This document shows positions 9,228-18,678 of a stretch of DNA of 64,000 bases, piece by piece. Position 1 is the first letter of the stretch. Each line of letters starts with the position of its first letter. Origin of the DNA: Fervidobacterium pennivorans. GTDB lineage: Bacteria; Thermotogota; Thermotogae; Thermotogales; Fervidobacteriaceae. Both the position numbers and the translations under genes were made by a program. The notes beneath the pieces were generated by a model. It saw nothing but the letters and a program-made list of their open reading frames with translations, was not told the origin of the DNA and searched no databases. Where the stretch lies: assembly GCF_001644665.1 (NCBI RefSeq), contig NZ_CP011393.1:62001-126000 (forward strand). Reading direction: 5' to 3'.

Positions 9228-10724
9228 GTGTATCATAAGGTTTCAAGAGACCCAATTTATTCAGAAATCATGCTTTATCCGGTTGAAATATTAATTATCG
9301 ACACGAAAGCAATGCAAAGGCTTAGATACCTCAGCCAATTGGTAGGTGCTGAATATGTTTACCCTGGTGCGACACATACCCGTTTTGCACATTCGCTTGG
9401 TGTGATGCACCTTTCTGGCGTATATGCCGAACATCTTTATGATACACCAGATAAGGTTCGTATTTTACGTCTCGCAGGACTCCTCCACGATATTGGTCAT
9501 GGACCTTTCAGCCATCAATTTGATGATGTCGTTTACAAAAGGCTTGGGTTCAATGATGGACACGATGAGTATCGAACAAGACTATTGAGAGAATACTTTC
9601 CAAAAGAGTTAATAAAAAAGTACGAAGAAGCTCCATCAACTCTAAAAAAGGCTGTGTTAGAAGATTTGGAGATAACACTTGGTGAACTCTCAACTAACAT
9701 GGAAGACAACTTTGCACAGTTGATGGAAGAAGTAATAAAAGTTTACGAAGGTGAAGAAAAAGGAACGATTGAATTTGCAGTTGTCCAGGGTCCACTTGGT
9801 GCTGACAGACTCGATTTTGTTTTGAGAGATTCATACTATGCGGGGACAAGAGGATTTGGTACGGGTTCTATAGACCGGTTGATTAGGAATTCAAAAATCG
9901 TTGAAAAAGATGGAAAAACTATTCTAGCTTACGATTCAAAAGTTGTCGACGAAATATACACAATCTTGTTTGGCAGATTTATGATGTACAAGAACGTTTA
10001 CTTCCACAAAACTTCAAGAGCAGCGGACATGATGATACAAGAACTCTTGGACCTTTCATACAAGGCGCTTAAATTAGACGAACGTGTTTTGGACATTGAA
10101 AAATTTTTGGACCTCACTGATCAAACAATCATTAACGAAGTTATATTCAATTTCTACAATCTCGTTGAACAATACGGTGGTGGAGAGGATACAAAGCAAG
10201 CACTTTTAAAATACGAAATAGATCTTCAACCTCTCGAACTTGACATTGTAATGGCTTACGAAATTGTCGAGAGATTAAAATCACGAAATTTGTGGAAAGT
10301 TGTCTTGGAAACACCATTTTCAATAGAAGGTGTCGACCCAACACTCGTAAGCCAAGGTATTGCCGGAGACTTGCTACAAAAAATTCGTCTAAGGCTTGAA
10401 AGATGCTTGGAAATTGCCGACGAAGAAGACATGAAAACAATCAAGCACATCCTTGGTAACTTTGATGAAATTTTCAAAATAGATACCCCTTACAAACTTA
10501 CAATTGTTCATCCCGAAGAGTTTCTGAGAAGTAATATATACATTCTAAAAAAACACAGCCTAATGACCTTTGAAGAATATGTTAGACAGTATCCGGCTTA
10601 CAACTTCATGAAGAGCAACCTGATACAAATTGTAAGAATATATGTTACGAAGGATATACGCGAGATACTGGAGAAATACAAGATACTCCCTGAAACAGGT
10701 GTGGAAGTAACGACGCGATGGTAA
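9228..10724 (+). CDS. HD-domain phosphohydrolase (dGTPase/YdhJ-like)
   Basis: A predicted metal-dependent phosphohydrolase of the HD superfamily, cytoplasmic. The metal ligands are visible: H50 and H55 (THTRFAHS), the HD pair at 87-88 and H91/H96 in LLHDIGHGPFSH, and the later GADRLDFVLRDSYY motif typical of the dGTPase-like branch. Length 498 aa. Start GTG at 9228 after AGGAGG with an eight-base gap. Substrate cannot be fixed: relatives act on dGTP, nucleotides or unknown phosphoesters. It begins the plus-strand run divergently from opp, 40 bases ahead of coaX. Confidence 0.85.
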   Translation: MYHKVSRDPIYSEIMLYPVEILIIDTKAMQRLRYLSQLVGAEYVYPGATHTRFAHSLGVMHLSGVYAEHLYDTPDKVRILRLAGLLHDIGHGPFSHQFDDVVYKRLGFNDGHDEYRTRLLREYFPKELIKKYEEAPSTLKKAVLEDLEITLGELSTNMEDNFAQLMEEVIKVYEGEEKGTIEFAVVQGPLGADRLDFVLRDSYYAGTRGFGTGSIDRLIRNSKIVEKDGKTILAYDSKVVDEIYTILFGRFMMYKNVYFHKTSRAADMMIQELLDLSYKALKLDERVLDIEKFLDLTDQTIINEVIFNFYNLVEQYGGGEDTKQALLKYEIDLQPLELDIVMAYEIVERLKSRNLWKVVLETPFSIEGVDPTLVSQGIAGDLLQKIRLRLERCLEIADEEDMKTIKHILGNFDEIFKIDTPYKLTIVHPEEFLRSNIYILKKHSLMTFEEYVRQYPAYNFMKSNLIQIVRIYVTKDIREILEKYKILPETGVEVTTRW

Positions 10725-10764
10725 ATATTGTAACTAGGTAACACGTAAGGAGGTTTTCCAATTT

Positions 10765-11532
10765 ATGGTTTTGTTGTTCGATGTAGGAAATACACATACA
10801 ACGATTGCTTTAACAAGAGAAGGTAAAGAATTCGAAAAATATCGAATTTCAACCTCAAAGTATGAAACAGAGGACGAACTATACGCATTTTTGAAAAGCT
10901 TTTTCAAAGACTATGTTGAAAATTTGCCTATAGTTGTTTCTTCGGTTGTTCCTTCAGTAAATGTTGTATTTGAATATTTTGCTCAAAAATACGGAAACGG
11001 AGAAGTCTATTTTGTCAGAGCGCAAGATTATGATAAAATAATATGGAACGTGCACTATCCTAAAGAAATAGGTGCAGATAGAGTTTGCGATGTCATAGCT
11101 GCCAAAAAAGATTACGGGAATAACTGTATCGTTATAGACTACGGAACGGCGATAACAATTGAAGTACTTCGAGACGGTGTTTACGAAGGCGGAGCAATAA
11201 TGCCAGGTTTTGCGATGATGGTAAATGCTCTGTTCAAAGGCACCGCGAAGTTGCCATTAGTCGAGCTTAAACCTTATCCAACGTTCATAGGCAAAGACAC
11301 GGAATCAAATATCCAAATTGGTGCTATTAATGCAACAATTGGTGCAGTAAAATATGTTATTGAGCACATAGTCAAAGAATTTAGAGAAGCTCCAAGGATA
11401 ATACATACTGGTGGTCAGTCTGTTTTTGTAAAGAATATTGTTGATGGAATAATCGACAAAGATTTGACACTGCGAGGGATGTACTACTTCTATGAAGAAA
11501 AGAAAAATACTGCTCGTAAACCCCTGGATTGA
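10765..11532 (+). CDS. coaX: Type III pantothenate kinase
   Basis: First step of CoA synthesis: phosphorylates pantothenate to 4'-phosphopantothenate using ATP. CoaX belongs to the ASKHA fold and differs from CoaA. Motifs: FDVGNTHT at residues 5-12 (phosphate-binding loop), GADRVCD near 97 and DYGTAIT near 127 (catalytic Asp and second phosphate loop), then GGAIMPGF. Length 255 aa is normal. AAGGAGG precedes the ATG. The 3' end overlaps the radical SAM gene by 41 bases. The window also encodes CoaBC (51331) and CoaE (60777). Confidence 0.94.
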   Translation: MVLLFDVGNTHTTIALTREGKEFEKYRISTSKYETEDELYAFLKSFFKDYVENLPIVVSSVVPSVNVVFEYFAQKYGNGEVYFVRAQDYDKIIWNVHYPKEIGADRVCDVIAAKKDYGNNCIVIDYGTAITIEVLRDGVYEGGAIMPGFAMMVNALFKGTAKLPLVELKPYPTFIGKDTESNIQIGAINATIGAVKYVIEHIVKEFREAPRIIHTGGQSVFVKNIVDGIIDKDLTLRGMYYFYEEKKNTARKPLD

Positions 11533-12862
11533 AGATTTCGCTGCTTACGATTTTTGGTTAAAACCCGTTGGTTTGCTATATGTAGGTAGCTTTTTGAAAA
11601 GTCTTGGCATAGAAGTCGAACTAATAGATTTGATGAACAGGTACGACCCTGAATTGCCGCTGTATACGAAAGTTCCAAAAGACAAATTCTACGGCACTGG
11701 GAAGTTTCCACACATAGAGATTAAAAAACCAGACATATTATATTTCATGCCTAGAAAATACAAAAGATACGGAATGCCTGAAGAACTTTTTAGGAAAAGA
11801 TTGAAAGAAGTTAAAAATGATATAAGTGCAGTTTTCGTAACATCTACTTTGACTTATTGGTATCCTGGTTATTTTGATACTATACGTGTTTTGAAAGAGG
11901 AACTTTCCGTTCCTGTTGTGCTTGGGGGGTTCTTTGCAAGAAATCAGCTTCACATAGCCAAGAAATCTGGAGCGTATGTTTTCACAAAAACAGACTTGAG
12001 TTATCTACCTCGCTTTCTTAACGATTTACTTGGATGGAATATTCCCAGCACAGATATTGATTGGTTCACAGACCTGTCACCTGCTTATGAGTTGTATAAT
12101 AATTTAGGATACGTTGTTTTGTTGACAACACTTGGTTGTCCTTATAGATGTACATATTGTATTGCCCACAGAAATTGGGATAATATGAAATTCAAAGATC
12201 CAGAGAAAATATTAGAAGAGATAGAGCTGTTTTCTGAAATGTTAAAGGTCAAAGACATCGTTTTCTTCGACGATGCGATACTTGTGAACAAAGAAAGGCA
12301 CTTTAAACCTATTTTAAGAAAAATCTTGGAAAGAAATTTGCATAAAAGCCTCAGATTTCATTTGCCAAACGGTATACATGCGCGATTGTTAGACCAAGAA
12401 ACTGCGGATTTACTTTTTGAAGCCAATTTTAAAACAATCAAACTTGGATACGAAACATCCGGTAAGCTCCAAATTGCAACTGGTGGCAAGGTTAGAGATG
12501 AAGATATCATTCGCGCATCGGAAATCCTACACAACGCTGGTTTTACACATAAAGAAGTCAGCGCATATATTATGGTTAATCTGCCTGAGCAAAGCGTTGA
12601 GGACGTCAAGAACGCAATAGATGTTTGTGCGAGTATAGATATAGATTTCTCCGTTAACGAATTTACTCCAATTGTTGGAACGGATATTTGGATAGACCTG
12701 GTAAACAAAGGAAAGCTTACAGGTCTTGAAGATCCATTATTGCTTAACAATACAGTGTTACCTTACTGGTGGAACAATATGAGTTACGAACAGATACATG
12801 AAGTGAAAGAATATGCTAAACAAAAGAAAATTGAACTTGGGTGGAGTAAAACAGAAGTTTGA
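11492..12862 (+). CDS. Radical SAM protein with B12-binding-like N-terminal domain
   Basis: A predicted radical SAM enzyme of unknown reaction. Residues 1-50 (KILLVNPW, GLLYVGSFLKSLG) look like the Rossmann-type B12-binding domain of the methyltransferase-like radical SAM group, though no DxHxxG cobalamin motif is seen. The iron-sulfur motif CxxxCxxC is C216, C220 and C223 in GCPYRCTYC, followed by a TIM-barrel half with FFDDAILV and KLGYETSG. Length 456 aa. The ATG lies 41 bases inside coaX with a GAGGGATG upstream; later starts would remove the first beta strand. Coupling to coaX suggests co-expression but not necessarily shared function. Confidence 0.82.
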   Translation: MKKRKILLVNPWIEDFAAYDFWLKPVGLLYVGSFLKSLGIEVELIDLMNRYDPELPLYTKVPKDKFYGTGKFPHIEIKKPDILYFMPRKYKRYGMPEELFRKRLKEVKNDISAVFVTSTLTYWYPGYFDTIRVLKEELSVPVVLGGFFARNQLHIAKKSGAYVFTKTDLSYLPRFLNDLLGWNIPSTDIDWFTDLSPAYELYNNLGYVVLLTTLGCPYRCTYCIAHRNWDNMKFKDPEKILEEIELFSEMLKVKDIVFFDDAILVNKERHFKPILRKILERNLHKSLRFHLPNGIHARLLDQETADLLFEANFKTIKLGYETSGKLQIATGGKVRDEDIIRASEILHNAGFTHKEVSAYIMVNLPEQSVEDVKNAIDVCASIDIDFSVNEFTPIVGTDIWIDLVNKGKLTGLEDPLLLNNTVLPYWWNNMSYEQIHEVKEYAKQKKIELGWSKTEV

Positions 12863-12929
12863 CAGAGCAAAAGGAAAAGTTATTACGTGCATCTTGTTAT
12901 AAGTATAAGCGCAGGGGAGGGGGACTTCT

Positions 12930-13550
12930 TTGAATCAGCTTGTTCTTTCTGCTTTGAAGAACGTTATTTATGGCTTTGCTGCTTATGTCTTAATTAGCTG
13001 GCCACGTGAGTTTTTCAGATGCCTATTTTACAGAATAAGTGTGGAGCGACTAAGTTCTTCGAACAGACTTTTTCCTCTTTTAAAAAAATCACCCATTGGA
13101 TACATCGACCCTGTAGGACTATTAACATTTCTATTCTTTGACTTTGGTTGGACTAGGTCTCCTTTAATTGATTACCTCAAAATCAGACGAAAAAAAATGT
13201 TCTTTTTCTCAATTTACGGTATTGTTGCTAGCTTCTTGCTAGGAATAATATACGGAATGGTGAGTAGGTTTTCCAACTCTCCGATAGTTTTCAACCTCTT
13301 TTACATTGCTTCAAAATGGAGCTTTACTTTATCTATCGTTTCTTTGATACCTCTCCCGCCCTTAGACGGTTCAAGGATAGTCTTGGCGTTTTTGCCAGAC
13401 AAATCGTATGAGTGGTACATCAAATTTAATTTTTATGGTATCCTATTCATGCTGGGACTTCTTGTCTTGTGGATTTTACCTATGATAATGCACCCGTTAG
13501 TTATTTTTATTACAAACGTTACAAACTTTATCATTTTTGGAAACTGGTAA
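12930..13550 (+). CDS. Site-2 protease (M50) homologue lacking the HExxH motif
   Basis: A 206-aa membrane protein whose landmarks follow the short M50/YwhC-type family: SPIGYIDPVGLL (about 54-65, matching NPxxHIDPxGLL), DFGWTRSPL and LIPLPPLDGSRI (about 139-150, matching LLPIPPLDGGRI). Where the zinc-binding HExxH should stand it has RExxR (R26, E27, R30). The glutamate and the later aspartate (D146) remain but both histidine ligands are arginine. It is therefore probably catalytically inactive. Four or five membrane segments. Start TTG at 12930 after GGGGAGGGGG. The gene precedes the ZapA pair by 21 bases. The homology is by eye. Confidence 0.68.
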   Translation: MNQLVLSALKNVIYGFAAYVLISWPREFFRCLFYRISVERLSSSNRLFPLLKKSPIGYIDPVGLLTFLFFDFGWTRSPLIDYLKIRRKKMFFFSIYGIVASFLLGIIYGMVSRFSNSPIVFNLFYIASKWSFTLSIVSLIPLPPLDGSRIVLAFLPDKSYEWYIKFNFYGILFMLGLLVLWILPMIMHPLVIFITNVTNFIIFGNW

Positions 13551-13571
13551 AACGCAAGGGAGCGTGGTATA

Positions 13572-13823
13572 ATGAACGAAAAGGTGCAAGAATTGGAACG
13601 TTTGGTAGAGGGCATAGTAACAAGTTACGTGGAGCTGAAAAAAGAAAACGAAAAACTATGGAATGAGCTCAATCAAGCGATTGAGAGGATTAGTCAATTA
13701 GAAAGAGAAAAGAACCATTTAGAGAACCTGCTTAGGAATAACGAAGAAATCATAAACAAGCTTGTTGTCAGAGTCAAAGATTTAATGCGCATATTGGAAG
13801 TGAGCGAACATGAGGAAGGTTAA
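13572..13823 (+). CDS. Small coiled-coil protein, ZapB-like
   Basis: An 83-aa protein that is almost entirely heptad-repeat helix: from about residue 3 to 75 it has Leu/Ile/Val at a and d positions with Glu, Lys and Asn between. GGGAG precedes the ATG. Its stop overlaps the ATG of the following ZapA-family gene by 14 bases, so the two are co-translated. Size, composition and partner resemble division factors of the ZapB kind, but coiled coils carry little family signal; the function is inferred from position. Confidence 0.6.
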   Translation: MNEKVQELERLVEGIVTSYVELKKENEKLWNELNQAIERISQLEREKNHLENLLRNNEEIINKLVVRVKDLMRILEVSEHEEG

Positions 13824-14064
13824 AATATCAGTTTTCGGCAAAGATTACGAATTTGCCACTGATGGCTCTGACGAACTCATAGATTATGTACTCAGAAGAC
13901 TCAAAGAGCTCCAAATATCTTACAGAAGCCTTTACGACGAGATTCCGTTTGATGAACTTTTGGTTCTCATGATTTGTGACTTACTTGAAAATGAATACAA
14001 TACTCAGAAAGAGCTTGACCAACTTTATAACCGAGTGAAAGAGAAGATTAGAACGCTGGGTTAA
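13810..14064 (+). CDS. zapA: ZapA-family cell division protein
   Basis: An 84-aa protein with the ZapA pattern: an N-terminal strand pair (VKISVFGKDYEF), then a short helix, then a long C-terminal helix for dimerisation. In well-studied bacteria ZapA binds and bundles FtsZ filaments at midcell. Here it directly follows and overlaps the coiled-coil gene and precedes murI, a cell-wall precursor gene, which fits a division/envelope role. Identification rests on fold pattern and length. Confidence 0.68.
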   Translation: MRKVKISVFGKDYEFATDGSDELIDYVLRRLKELQISYRSLYDEIPFDELLVLMICDLLENEYNTQKELDQLYNRVKEKIRTLG

Positions 14065-14109
14065 AAACTGATAACTGAAAAATCTTACCATGGAGGGATA
14101 TAGGAGCAA

Positions 14110-14916
14110 ATGAGAATTGGACTATTCGATTCAGGAATAGGTGGTCTTTCTGTCTTAAAAAAATTAATTGAAACCCTACCGGCTCATTATATTTACGTTG
14201 CAGACACTATGCGTGCCCCATATGGTACAAAATCACGTGATACAATAGAAACTTTCAGTAGGGAAATCATTGGCTTTCTGATGGAGCGAAAAGTTGAGCG
14301 AATATTTGCAGCATGCAACACTTCCGATTCAACAATGGCGAAATATCGCCATGCTTTCAAAATACCGTATCACAGCATTATCCAAGCAGGTGTCAACGCC
14401 TCAAAATATGAGAGAGTTGCGGTCATAGGCACTCATACAACAGTTCAGAGCGGTATCTATAAGCACGCTCTTGAAGAAAGAGGAAAAAAGGTTGCTCAAA
14501 GACCCGCTCAGCTTTTCGTTTCATTGGTTGAAGAAGGTATATTCTATGGCAACATGGTTGAAGCCGTCGTTAAATTCTATCTAGAACCATTTCGAAGATT
14601 TAAACCCGACGAACTGATTCTTGGATGTACACATTTCCCATTCCTTAAGGACATAATAGCACGTGTTATGGAAAACGTTAGAATTATCGACCCCGCAGAT
14701 GAAATGGTTAGAGAAATATCCCACCTTGTTGGCAGTGGAAAGCCGTTCGTCGAATTTTATGTAACTGGCAATCCAGAAGAGTTTGAGAAAAAGCTTAAAA
14801 AGATTGGATTCAGACATCCTTACCAAGTGAAACATCTTGAAGTCACAGAATTAGAACAGAAGGTGGTATACTTTGAAAGAGCTTGTGATATTGACAGGGT
14901 ACTCGGGAGCGGGTAA
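14110..14916 (+). CDS. murI: Glutamate racemase
   Basis: Interconverts L- and D-glutamate, supplying D-Glu for peptidoglycan; cofactor-independent with two catalytic cysteines. Seen: FDSGIGGLSVL at 6-16 with the substrate-contacting Asp-Ser, C69 in ACNTSDS (family usually CNTAS), and C173 in LGCTHFPFL. Length 268 aa normal. The start follows a GGAG site 18 bases upstream and a closer AGGAG. The 3' end overlaps rapZ by 44 bases. Confidence 0.94.
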   Translation: MRIGLFDSGIGGLSVLKKLIETLPAHYIYVADTMRAPYGTKSRDTIETFSREIIGFLMERKVERIFAACNTSDSTMAKYRHAFKIPYHSIIQAGVNASKYERVAVIGTHTTVQSGIYKHALEERGKKVAQRPAQLFVSLVEEGIFYGNMVEAVVKFYLEPFRRFKPDELILGCTHFPFLKDIIARVMENVRIIDPADEMVREISHLVGSGKPFVEFYVTGNPEEFEKKLKKIGFRHPYQVKHLEVTELEQKVVYFERACDIDRVLGSG

Positions 14917-15721
14917 GTCCACCGCTGCTGGTTTGCTTGAAGATTTAGGTTTCTTCTGTATAGATAACCTTCCGCCAGAAGTTACATATCAAGTAGCAAG
15001 TCTTGTATTGCCTAGCATTGATAAATTAGCAATAGTCATAGACATTCGAGGATATATGTTTGGGAATGTAAAAAAAGCAATTGCAGAGGTCAAAGAGAGA
15101 TTTCCTTTCACAAAGGTTGTCTTTTTGACTGCAACAAAAGAAACATTGGTCCAGCGGTTCGCACACACTAGGAGAGCTCACCCACTTTCAAAACAAACCA
15201 CGTCTATAATGGAAGCTATAGACTTGGAAATAGAAATGATGAAAGACGTTCTTGAAATGGCAGATATTGTTATTGATACCTCTCAACTAAATCCCCACCA
15301 ATTACGAGAAAAATTGACAAAGCTTCTTGGAAACGTCGAAACCAAAGATTTTACCGTACACATTATAAGTTTCGGATTTAAGTATGGAATACCACTTGAC
15401 GCCGATTTCGTTTTTGATGTTCGGTTCTTCCCCAATCCTTTCTATATCCCCGAACTTCGCCCAAAAGATGGGCGGGACAAAGAAGTAAAAGAATTTTTGA
15501 AAAAGGTCGACGGAGTAAACGATTATCTATACCAAATTAAATCCGTTGTCTCCTTTGCTATTAGCAGATACAGTTCAGAAGGCAGAAGAGAATTGGTAGT
15601 TGCAATAGGATGCACCGGTGGTAAACACCGGTCTGTTTATTTTGCTGAGGAATTGGCTTCCCAACTTAGAAAAGAAAACTTCAAAACAACAATTGAGCAC
15701 AGGGATGTGACTCTTGGATGA
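14873..15721 (+). CDS. rapZ: RNase adapter/nucleotide-binding protein RapZ (YvcJ)
   Basis: P-loop protein with Walker A GYSGAGKS at residues 9-16 and the family's C-terminal signature GCTGGKHRSVYFAEELA. In E. coli RapZ guides RNase E to the GlmZ small RNA and senses glucosamine-6-phosphate; in Firmicutes YvcJ binds GTP/ATP with looser roles. Length 282 aa normal. Start TTG at 14873 after AAGGTGG. The gene lies in the conserved order rapZ-yvcK-whiA, all overlapping by four bases or so. Confidence 0.94.
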   Translation: MKELVILTGYSGAGKSTAAGLLEDLGFFCIDNLPPEVTYQVASLVLPSIDKLAIVIDIRGYMFGNVKKAIAEVKERFPFTKVVFLTATKETLVQRFAHTRRAHPLSKQTTSIMEAIDLEIEMMKDVLEMADIVIDTSQLNPHQLREKLTKLLGNVETKDFTVHIISFGFKYGIPLDADFVFDVRFFPNPFYIPELRPKDGRDKEVKEFLKKVDGVNDYLYQIKSVVSFAISRYSSEGRRELVVAIGCTGGKHRSVYFAEELASQLRKENFKTTIEHRDVTLG

Positions 15722-16707
15722 AGGTTGTTGCTGTCGGTGGTGGCACTGGCCTTTCAACATTACTAAGAGGTCTAAAAAATTATCCCTTTGATATAACCGC
15801 TGTGGTCACAATAACCGATGAAGGCGGAAGTTCTGGAATACTCAGGGAAGAATTAAATGTCCCACCTCCGGGTGATATAAGAAACAACTTAGTAGCACTT
15901 GCAAATTCTGAAAGCATCTTGAGCACGTTGTTTAACTATAGATTCCAAGATGGTTCTTTGAAAGGGCACAGCGTTGGTAATATCATTCTGGCGGCATTAA
16001 CAAAAATTACCGGAAGCTTTGCAGAAGCCATAGCAAAGGCTTCTGATATCCTCGCGATAAAAGGAAGAGTTCTTCCTGTATCATTGCAAATGGCAAGATT
16101 GTTAGCTGTTTTCGAAGATGGAACGCACGTGGTCGGTGAAACAAATATTGTTGAATATTCCAAAAAGACAAAGAACCGTATAGTCGAACTGAAACTACAC
16201 GAGCCTGTGAGAATAAACCCGGAAGTTCAAAAAGTATTAGAAGAAAGCGACGCAGTCATCTTTGGACCTGGGAGCCTGTATACTAGTGTTGTTGCAAATT
16301 TAGTTATAGAGGGTTTTCAAGAATGTATCAAAAAGTCACATGCTGTAAAGATATACATAAGCAACATCATGACACAACCAGGAGAAACATTTGGATACAC
16401 TCTCAAAAACCATGTAAAAGAAATTGAAAGATACGCGGGAGTGTCTGTTGATTACATTATTCACTCATTTCCACCATCGAACGAAGAAGTTCTTAAAAAG
16501 TATATCGAAAAAGGTGCTGAACCTGTAAAAGTGGACATTCATGATAATCGTGTAATTACAGGTCACTATTCCTCCATAATATTTGAGGGTGAGTATAGAA
16601 TTCGTCACGACTCGATTTTAATATCAGAAATATTGTTTAACTTATTGAACTCAGTCAAGAACCAAAAAGCTGAAAGAAAACCATCAGATTTAGAGGTGAA
16701 GCTGTGA
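15718..16707 (+). CDS. yvcK: YvcK/GlmR family protein (CofD-like)
   Basis: Member of the CofD/UPF0052 family: VGGGTGLSTLLRGLK at residues 5-19, ITDEGGSSGILRE at about 32-44, PPPGDIRNNL and the FGPGSLYTS loop. In Bacillus this protein (GlmR) binds UDP-GlcNAc and stimulates GlmS, linking carbon status to cell-wall precursors. Here it follows murI and rapZ, a coherent envelope-control group. Length 329 aa normal. Starts with an ATGA overlap with rapZ. Confidence 0.94.
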   Translation: MKVVAVGGGTGLSTLLRGLKNYPFDITAVVTITDEGGSSGILREELNVPPPGDIRNNLVALANSESILSTLFNYRFQDGSLKGHSVGNIILAALTKITGSFAEAIAKASDILAIKGRVLPVSLQMARLLAVFEDGTHVVGETNIVEYSKKTKNRIVELKLHEPVRINPEVQKVLEESDAVIFGPGSLYTSVVANLVIEGFQECIKKSHAVKIYISNIMTQPGETFGYTLKNHVKEIERYAGVSVDYIIHSFPPSNEEVLKKYIEKGAEPVKVDIHDNRVITGHYSSIIFEGEYRIRHDSILISEILFNLLNSVKNQKAERKPSDLEVKL

Positions 16708-17615
16708 AATACACATTCTCTGAAGAAGTTAAAGGTGAATTATGTCAGGTAGAAGTTCTCAGCCAAGCCGAAGCACAGGCTGAGCTTATTGGTTATTTAA
16801 AAGGTAAAGGTACGTATGTAAAAACCTCTGTTGATAGTTATGTTTTGCTTGAAGTTGGATTTATACCTGCAGCCAGAAGGGTTATGAATTTGTTACACCT
16901 TTTGGGTATAGACAAAAAGAAGCTAACACTAATAAAGAACAAGCTTCAACGTAAAAGAGTTCAGATTTTCATTCCGACAGATATACTTGAGAAACTCCAA
17001 TTGTCCATTCTTTCAATGCCCAAAGAAATACAGGAGGATATTGGATTATTCGGTGCGTTCTTGAGAGGCTTCTTTGTTGCTTCTGGTTCTGTAACTGACC
17101 CAGCAAAGAACTACCATTTTGAACTTGTTTCGTATAGTGAGCAATTACTTTCTTTTGTTGACGAAAAATTGGAAGAATTCCTTGGGGTGATTGGAAAAAT
17201 CACAAAGTTGAGGTATAATTATAGGTACTACTTAAAACGCGGATACGATATACAAGAAGTACTAGAACTGATTGGGGCAATTCGTGCTGCGTCCCATATA
17301 GAAAAAATAACAACATCTCGTGAAATAAGAGCGGATATAAACCGCACGCTTAATTTTTTAAGTGCTAATGCCAAACGAACTGGTGAAAGTAATGCAAAAC
17401 AGCTAAAAATTATCAACGAAGTCATAGAAAAAGTAGGATTAGAAAACTTGCCTGATGAACTAAGAAAACTTGTGGAACTAAGATTAGAACATGAAGACCT
17501 CACTTTATCGGAACTTGGGGAACTCTTTGAACCACCGCTTACAAAAAGTATGGTATACAATAGGTTCAAAAAATTGGAAAAACTTCTGGAAAGGGTAAAA
17601 GGAAGTGGTGAGTAA
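16704..17615 (+). CDS. whiA: WhiA family DNA-binding protein
   Basis: WhiA combines two LAGLIDADG-type domains, without nuclease activity, with a C-terminal helix-turn-helix. Seen: FSEEVKGEL at the start, [17 protein letters not shown] in the first domain (about 113-129), [21 protein letters not shown] before the C-terminal part, and [24 protein letters not shown] as the HTH. In actinomycetes it controls sporulation/division genes; in Bacillus it affects division without clear promoters. Length 303 aa normal. Starts with a GTGA overlap with yvcK. Confidence 0.93.
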   Translation: MKYTFSEEVKGELCQVEVLSQAEAQAELIGYLKGKGTYVKTSVDSYVLLEVGFIPAARRVMNLLHLLGIDKKKLTLIKNKLQRKRVQIFIPTDILEKLQLSILSMPKEIQEDIGLFGAFLRGFFVASGSVTDPAKNYHFELVSYSEQLLSFVDEKLEEFLGVIGKITKLRYNYRYYLKRGYDIQEVLELIGAIRAASHIEKITTSREIRADINRTLNFLSANAKRTGESNAKQLKIINEVIEKVGLENLPDELRKLVELRLEHEDLTLSELGELFEPPLTKSMVYNRFKKLEKLLERVKGSGE

Positions 17616-17617
17616 AG

Positions 17618-18073
17618 ATGAGGTGTCCATTCTGTGGATACGAAGATACAAGAGTGCTTGATTCAAGAGAACTTAGTGAAGGAAGGGCAATAAGACGTAG
17701 GAGGGAATGCCCGAATTGTCATGCGAGGTTTACCACGTATGAAAGATACGAAACTGGACCAATTACGGTTATAAAAAAAGATGGTAGAAGAGAGAAATTC
17801 GACAGAAGAAAGATACTAAACGGACTTTTGAAAGCCTTTGAAAAAAGGCCAGTTACATTGGAAGATATAGAAAGAATCGTAGATAACGTTGTTTCTACTT
17901 TGCAAAAAAGCGGAACGGTCGAGGTAAGCACTGAACAAATTGGCAGAATAGTTATGGATGAACTGAAGAAAACCGACCAAGTTGCCTATGTCCGTTTTGC
18001 ATCTGTCTACAAAGACTTCAGAGAAATCGATCAGTTTATAGAGGTTATAAAAGAATTACGACAAGAATCATAA
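17618..18073 (+). CDS. nrdR: Transcriptional repressor NrdR
   Basis: Represses ribonucleotide reductase genes when dATP is high. A zinc ribbon (C3, C6, C31, C34) binds DNA at NrdR boxes; an ATP-cone (about 49-139) senses ATP/dATP. The zinc-ribbon helix [11 protein letters not shown] is present. Length 151 aa normal. It follows whiA by two bases. Its likely target, the nrdG-nrdD operon at 44734-42213, has a near-perfect NrdR box upstream. Confidence 0.95.
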   Translation: MRCPFCGYEDTRVLDSRELSEGRAIRRRRECPNCHARFTTYERYETGPITVIKKDGRREKFDRRKILNGLLKAFEKRPVTLEDIERIVDNVVSTLQKSGTVEVSTEQIGRIVMDELKKTDQVAYVRFASVYKDFREIDQFIEVIKELRQES

Positions 18074-18134
18074 AAGAATGGTGAATAAATCTCTAAGGAA
18101 GAAGACTAATCATGATTTCAGGAGGGATAAAGTG

Positions 18135-18605
18135 ATGGAAAAAGTTAAGTTGACAAGAGCAGGTTACCAAAAACTCAAAGAAGAACTTGATCAATTAAAA
18201 CGCCAACTCATGTTTGAAATCCCAGAAAGGATAAAGGCTGCAAGAGAGCTTGGAGACCTTTCGGAAAACTCAGAATACCAAGAAGCAAAGAACGAGCAAG
18301 GCCGAATTGCTTCTCGTATTAACGAACTTGAACAAATGCTCATGAACGCTGAAATAATAGCCGAAGCTTTCGATTCATCAACAGTAAGTCTTGGTGACTG
18401 GGTACTATTGAAAAACCTTGAAACAGGCGAAGAATTAAAAGTCCAGCTTGTTAATCCACAAGAAGCTGATATATTTGCAAATAAAATCAGCATCGACTCA
18501 CCACTTGGAAGAGGTATAAACGGTGCAAAAAAGGGTCAAACAATAAAAATCAAAGCACCAAAAGGAATTGTCAAATATCAAGTGTTGGACATAACAGCTG
18601 AGTAA
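18135..18605 (+). CDS. greA: Transcription elongation factor GreA
   Basis: Rescues backtracked RNA polymerase by stimulating transcript cleavage. N-terminal coiled coil (about 1-75) has the hallmark [16 protein letters not shown] with the tip acidic residues; the C-terminal FKBP-like domain contains [14 protein letters not shown]. The ATG at 18135, after CAGGAGGG, gives 156 aa, the usual length. A longer in-frame extension to 18078 has no matching ribosome site and no family counterpart. Confidence 0.95.
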   Translation: MEKVKLTRAGYQKLKEELDQLKRQLMFEIPERIKAARELGDLSENSEYQEAKNEQGRIASRINELEQMLMNAEIIAEAFDSSTVSLGDWVLLKNLETGEELKVQLVNPQEADIFANKISIDSPLGRGINGAKKGQTIKIKAPKGIVKYQVLDITAE

Positions 18606-18678
18606 TAGAGTAGTTGTTAACCAAACGATAAAGATAAGCAAAAAGTCGAGAGGACAATATGTTCAGGAGGGATTTATC

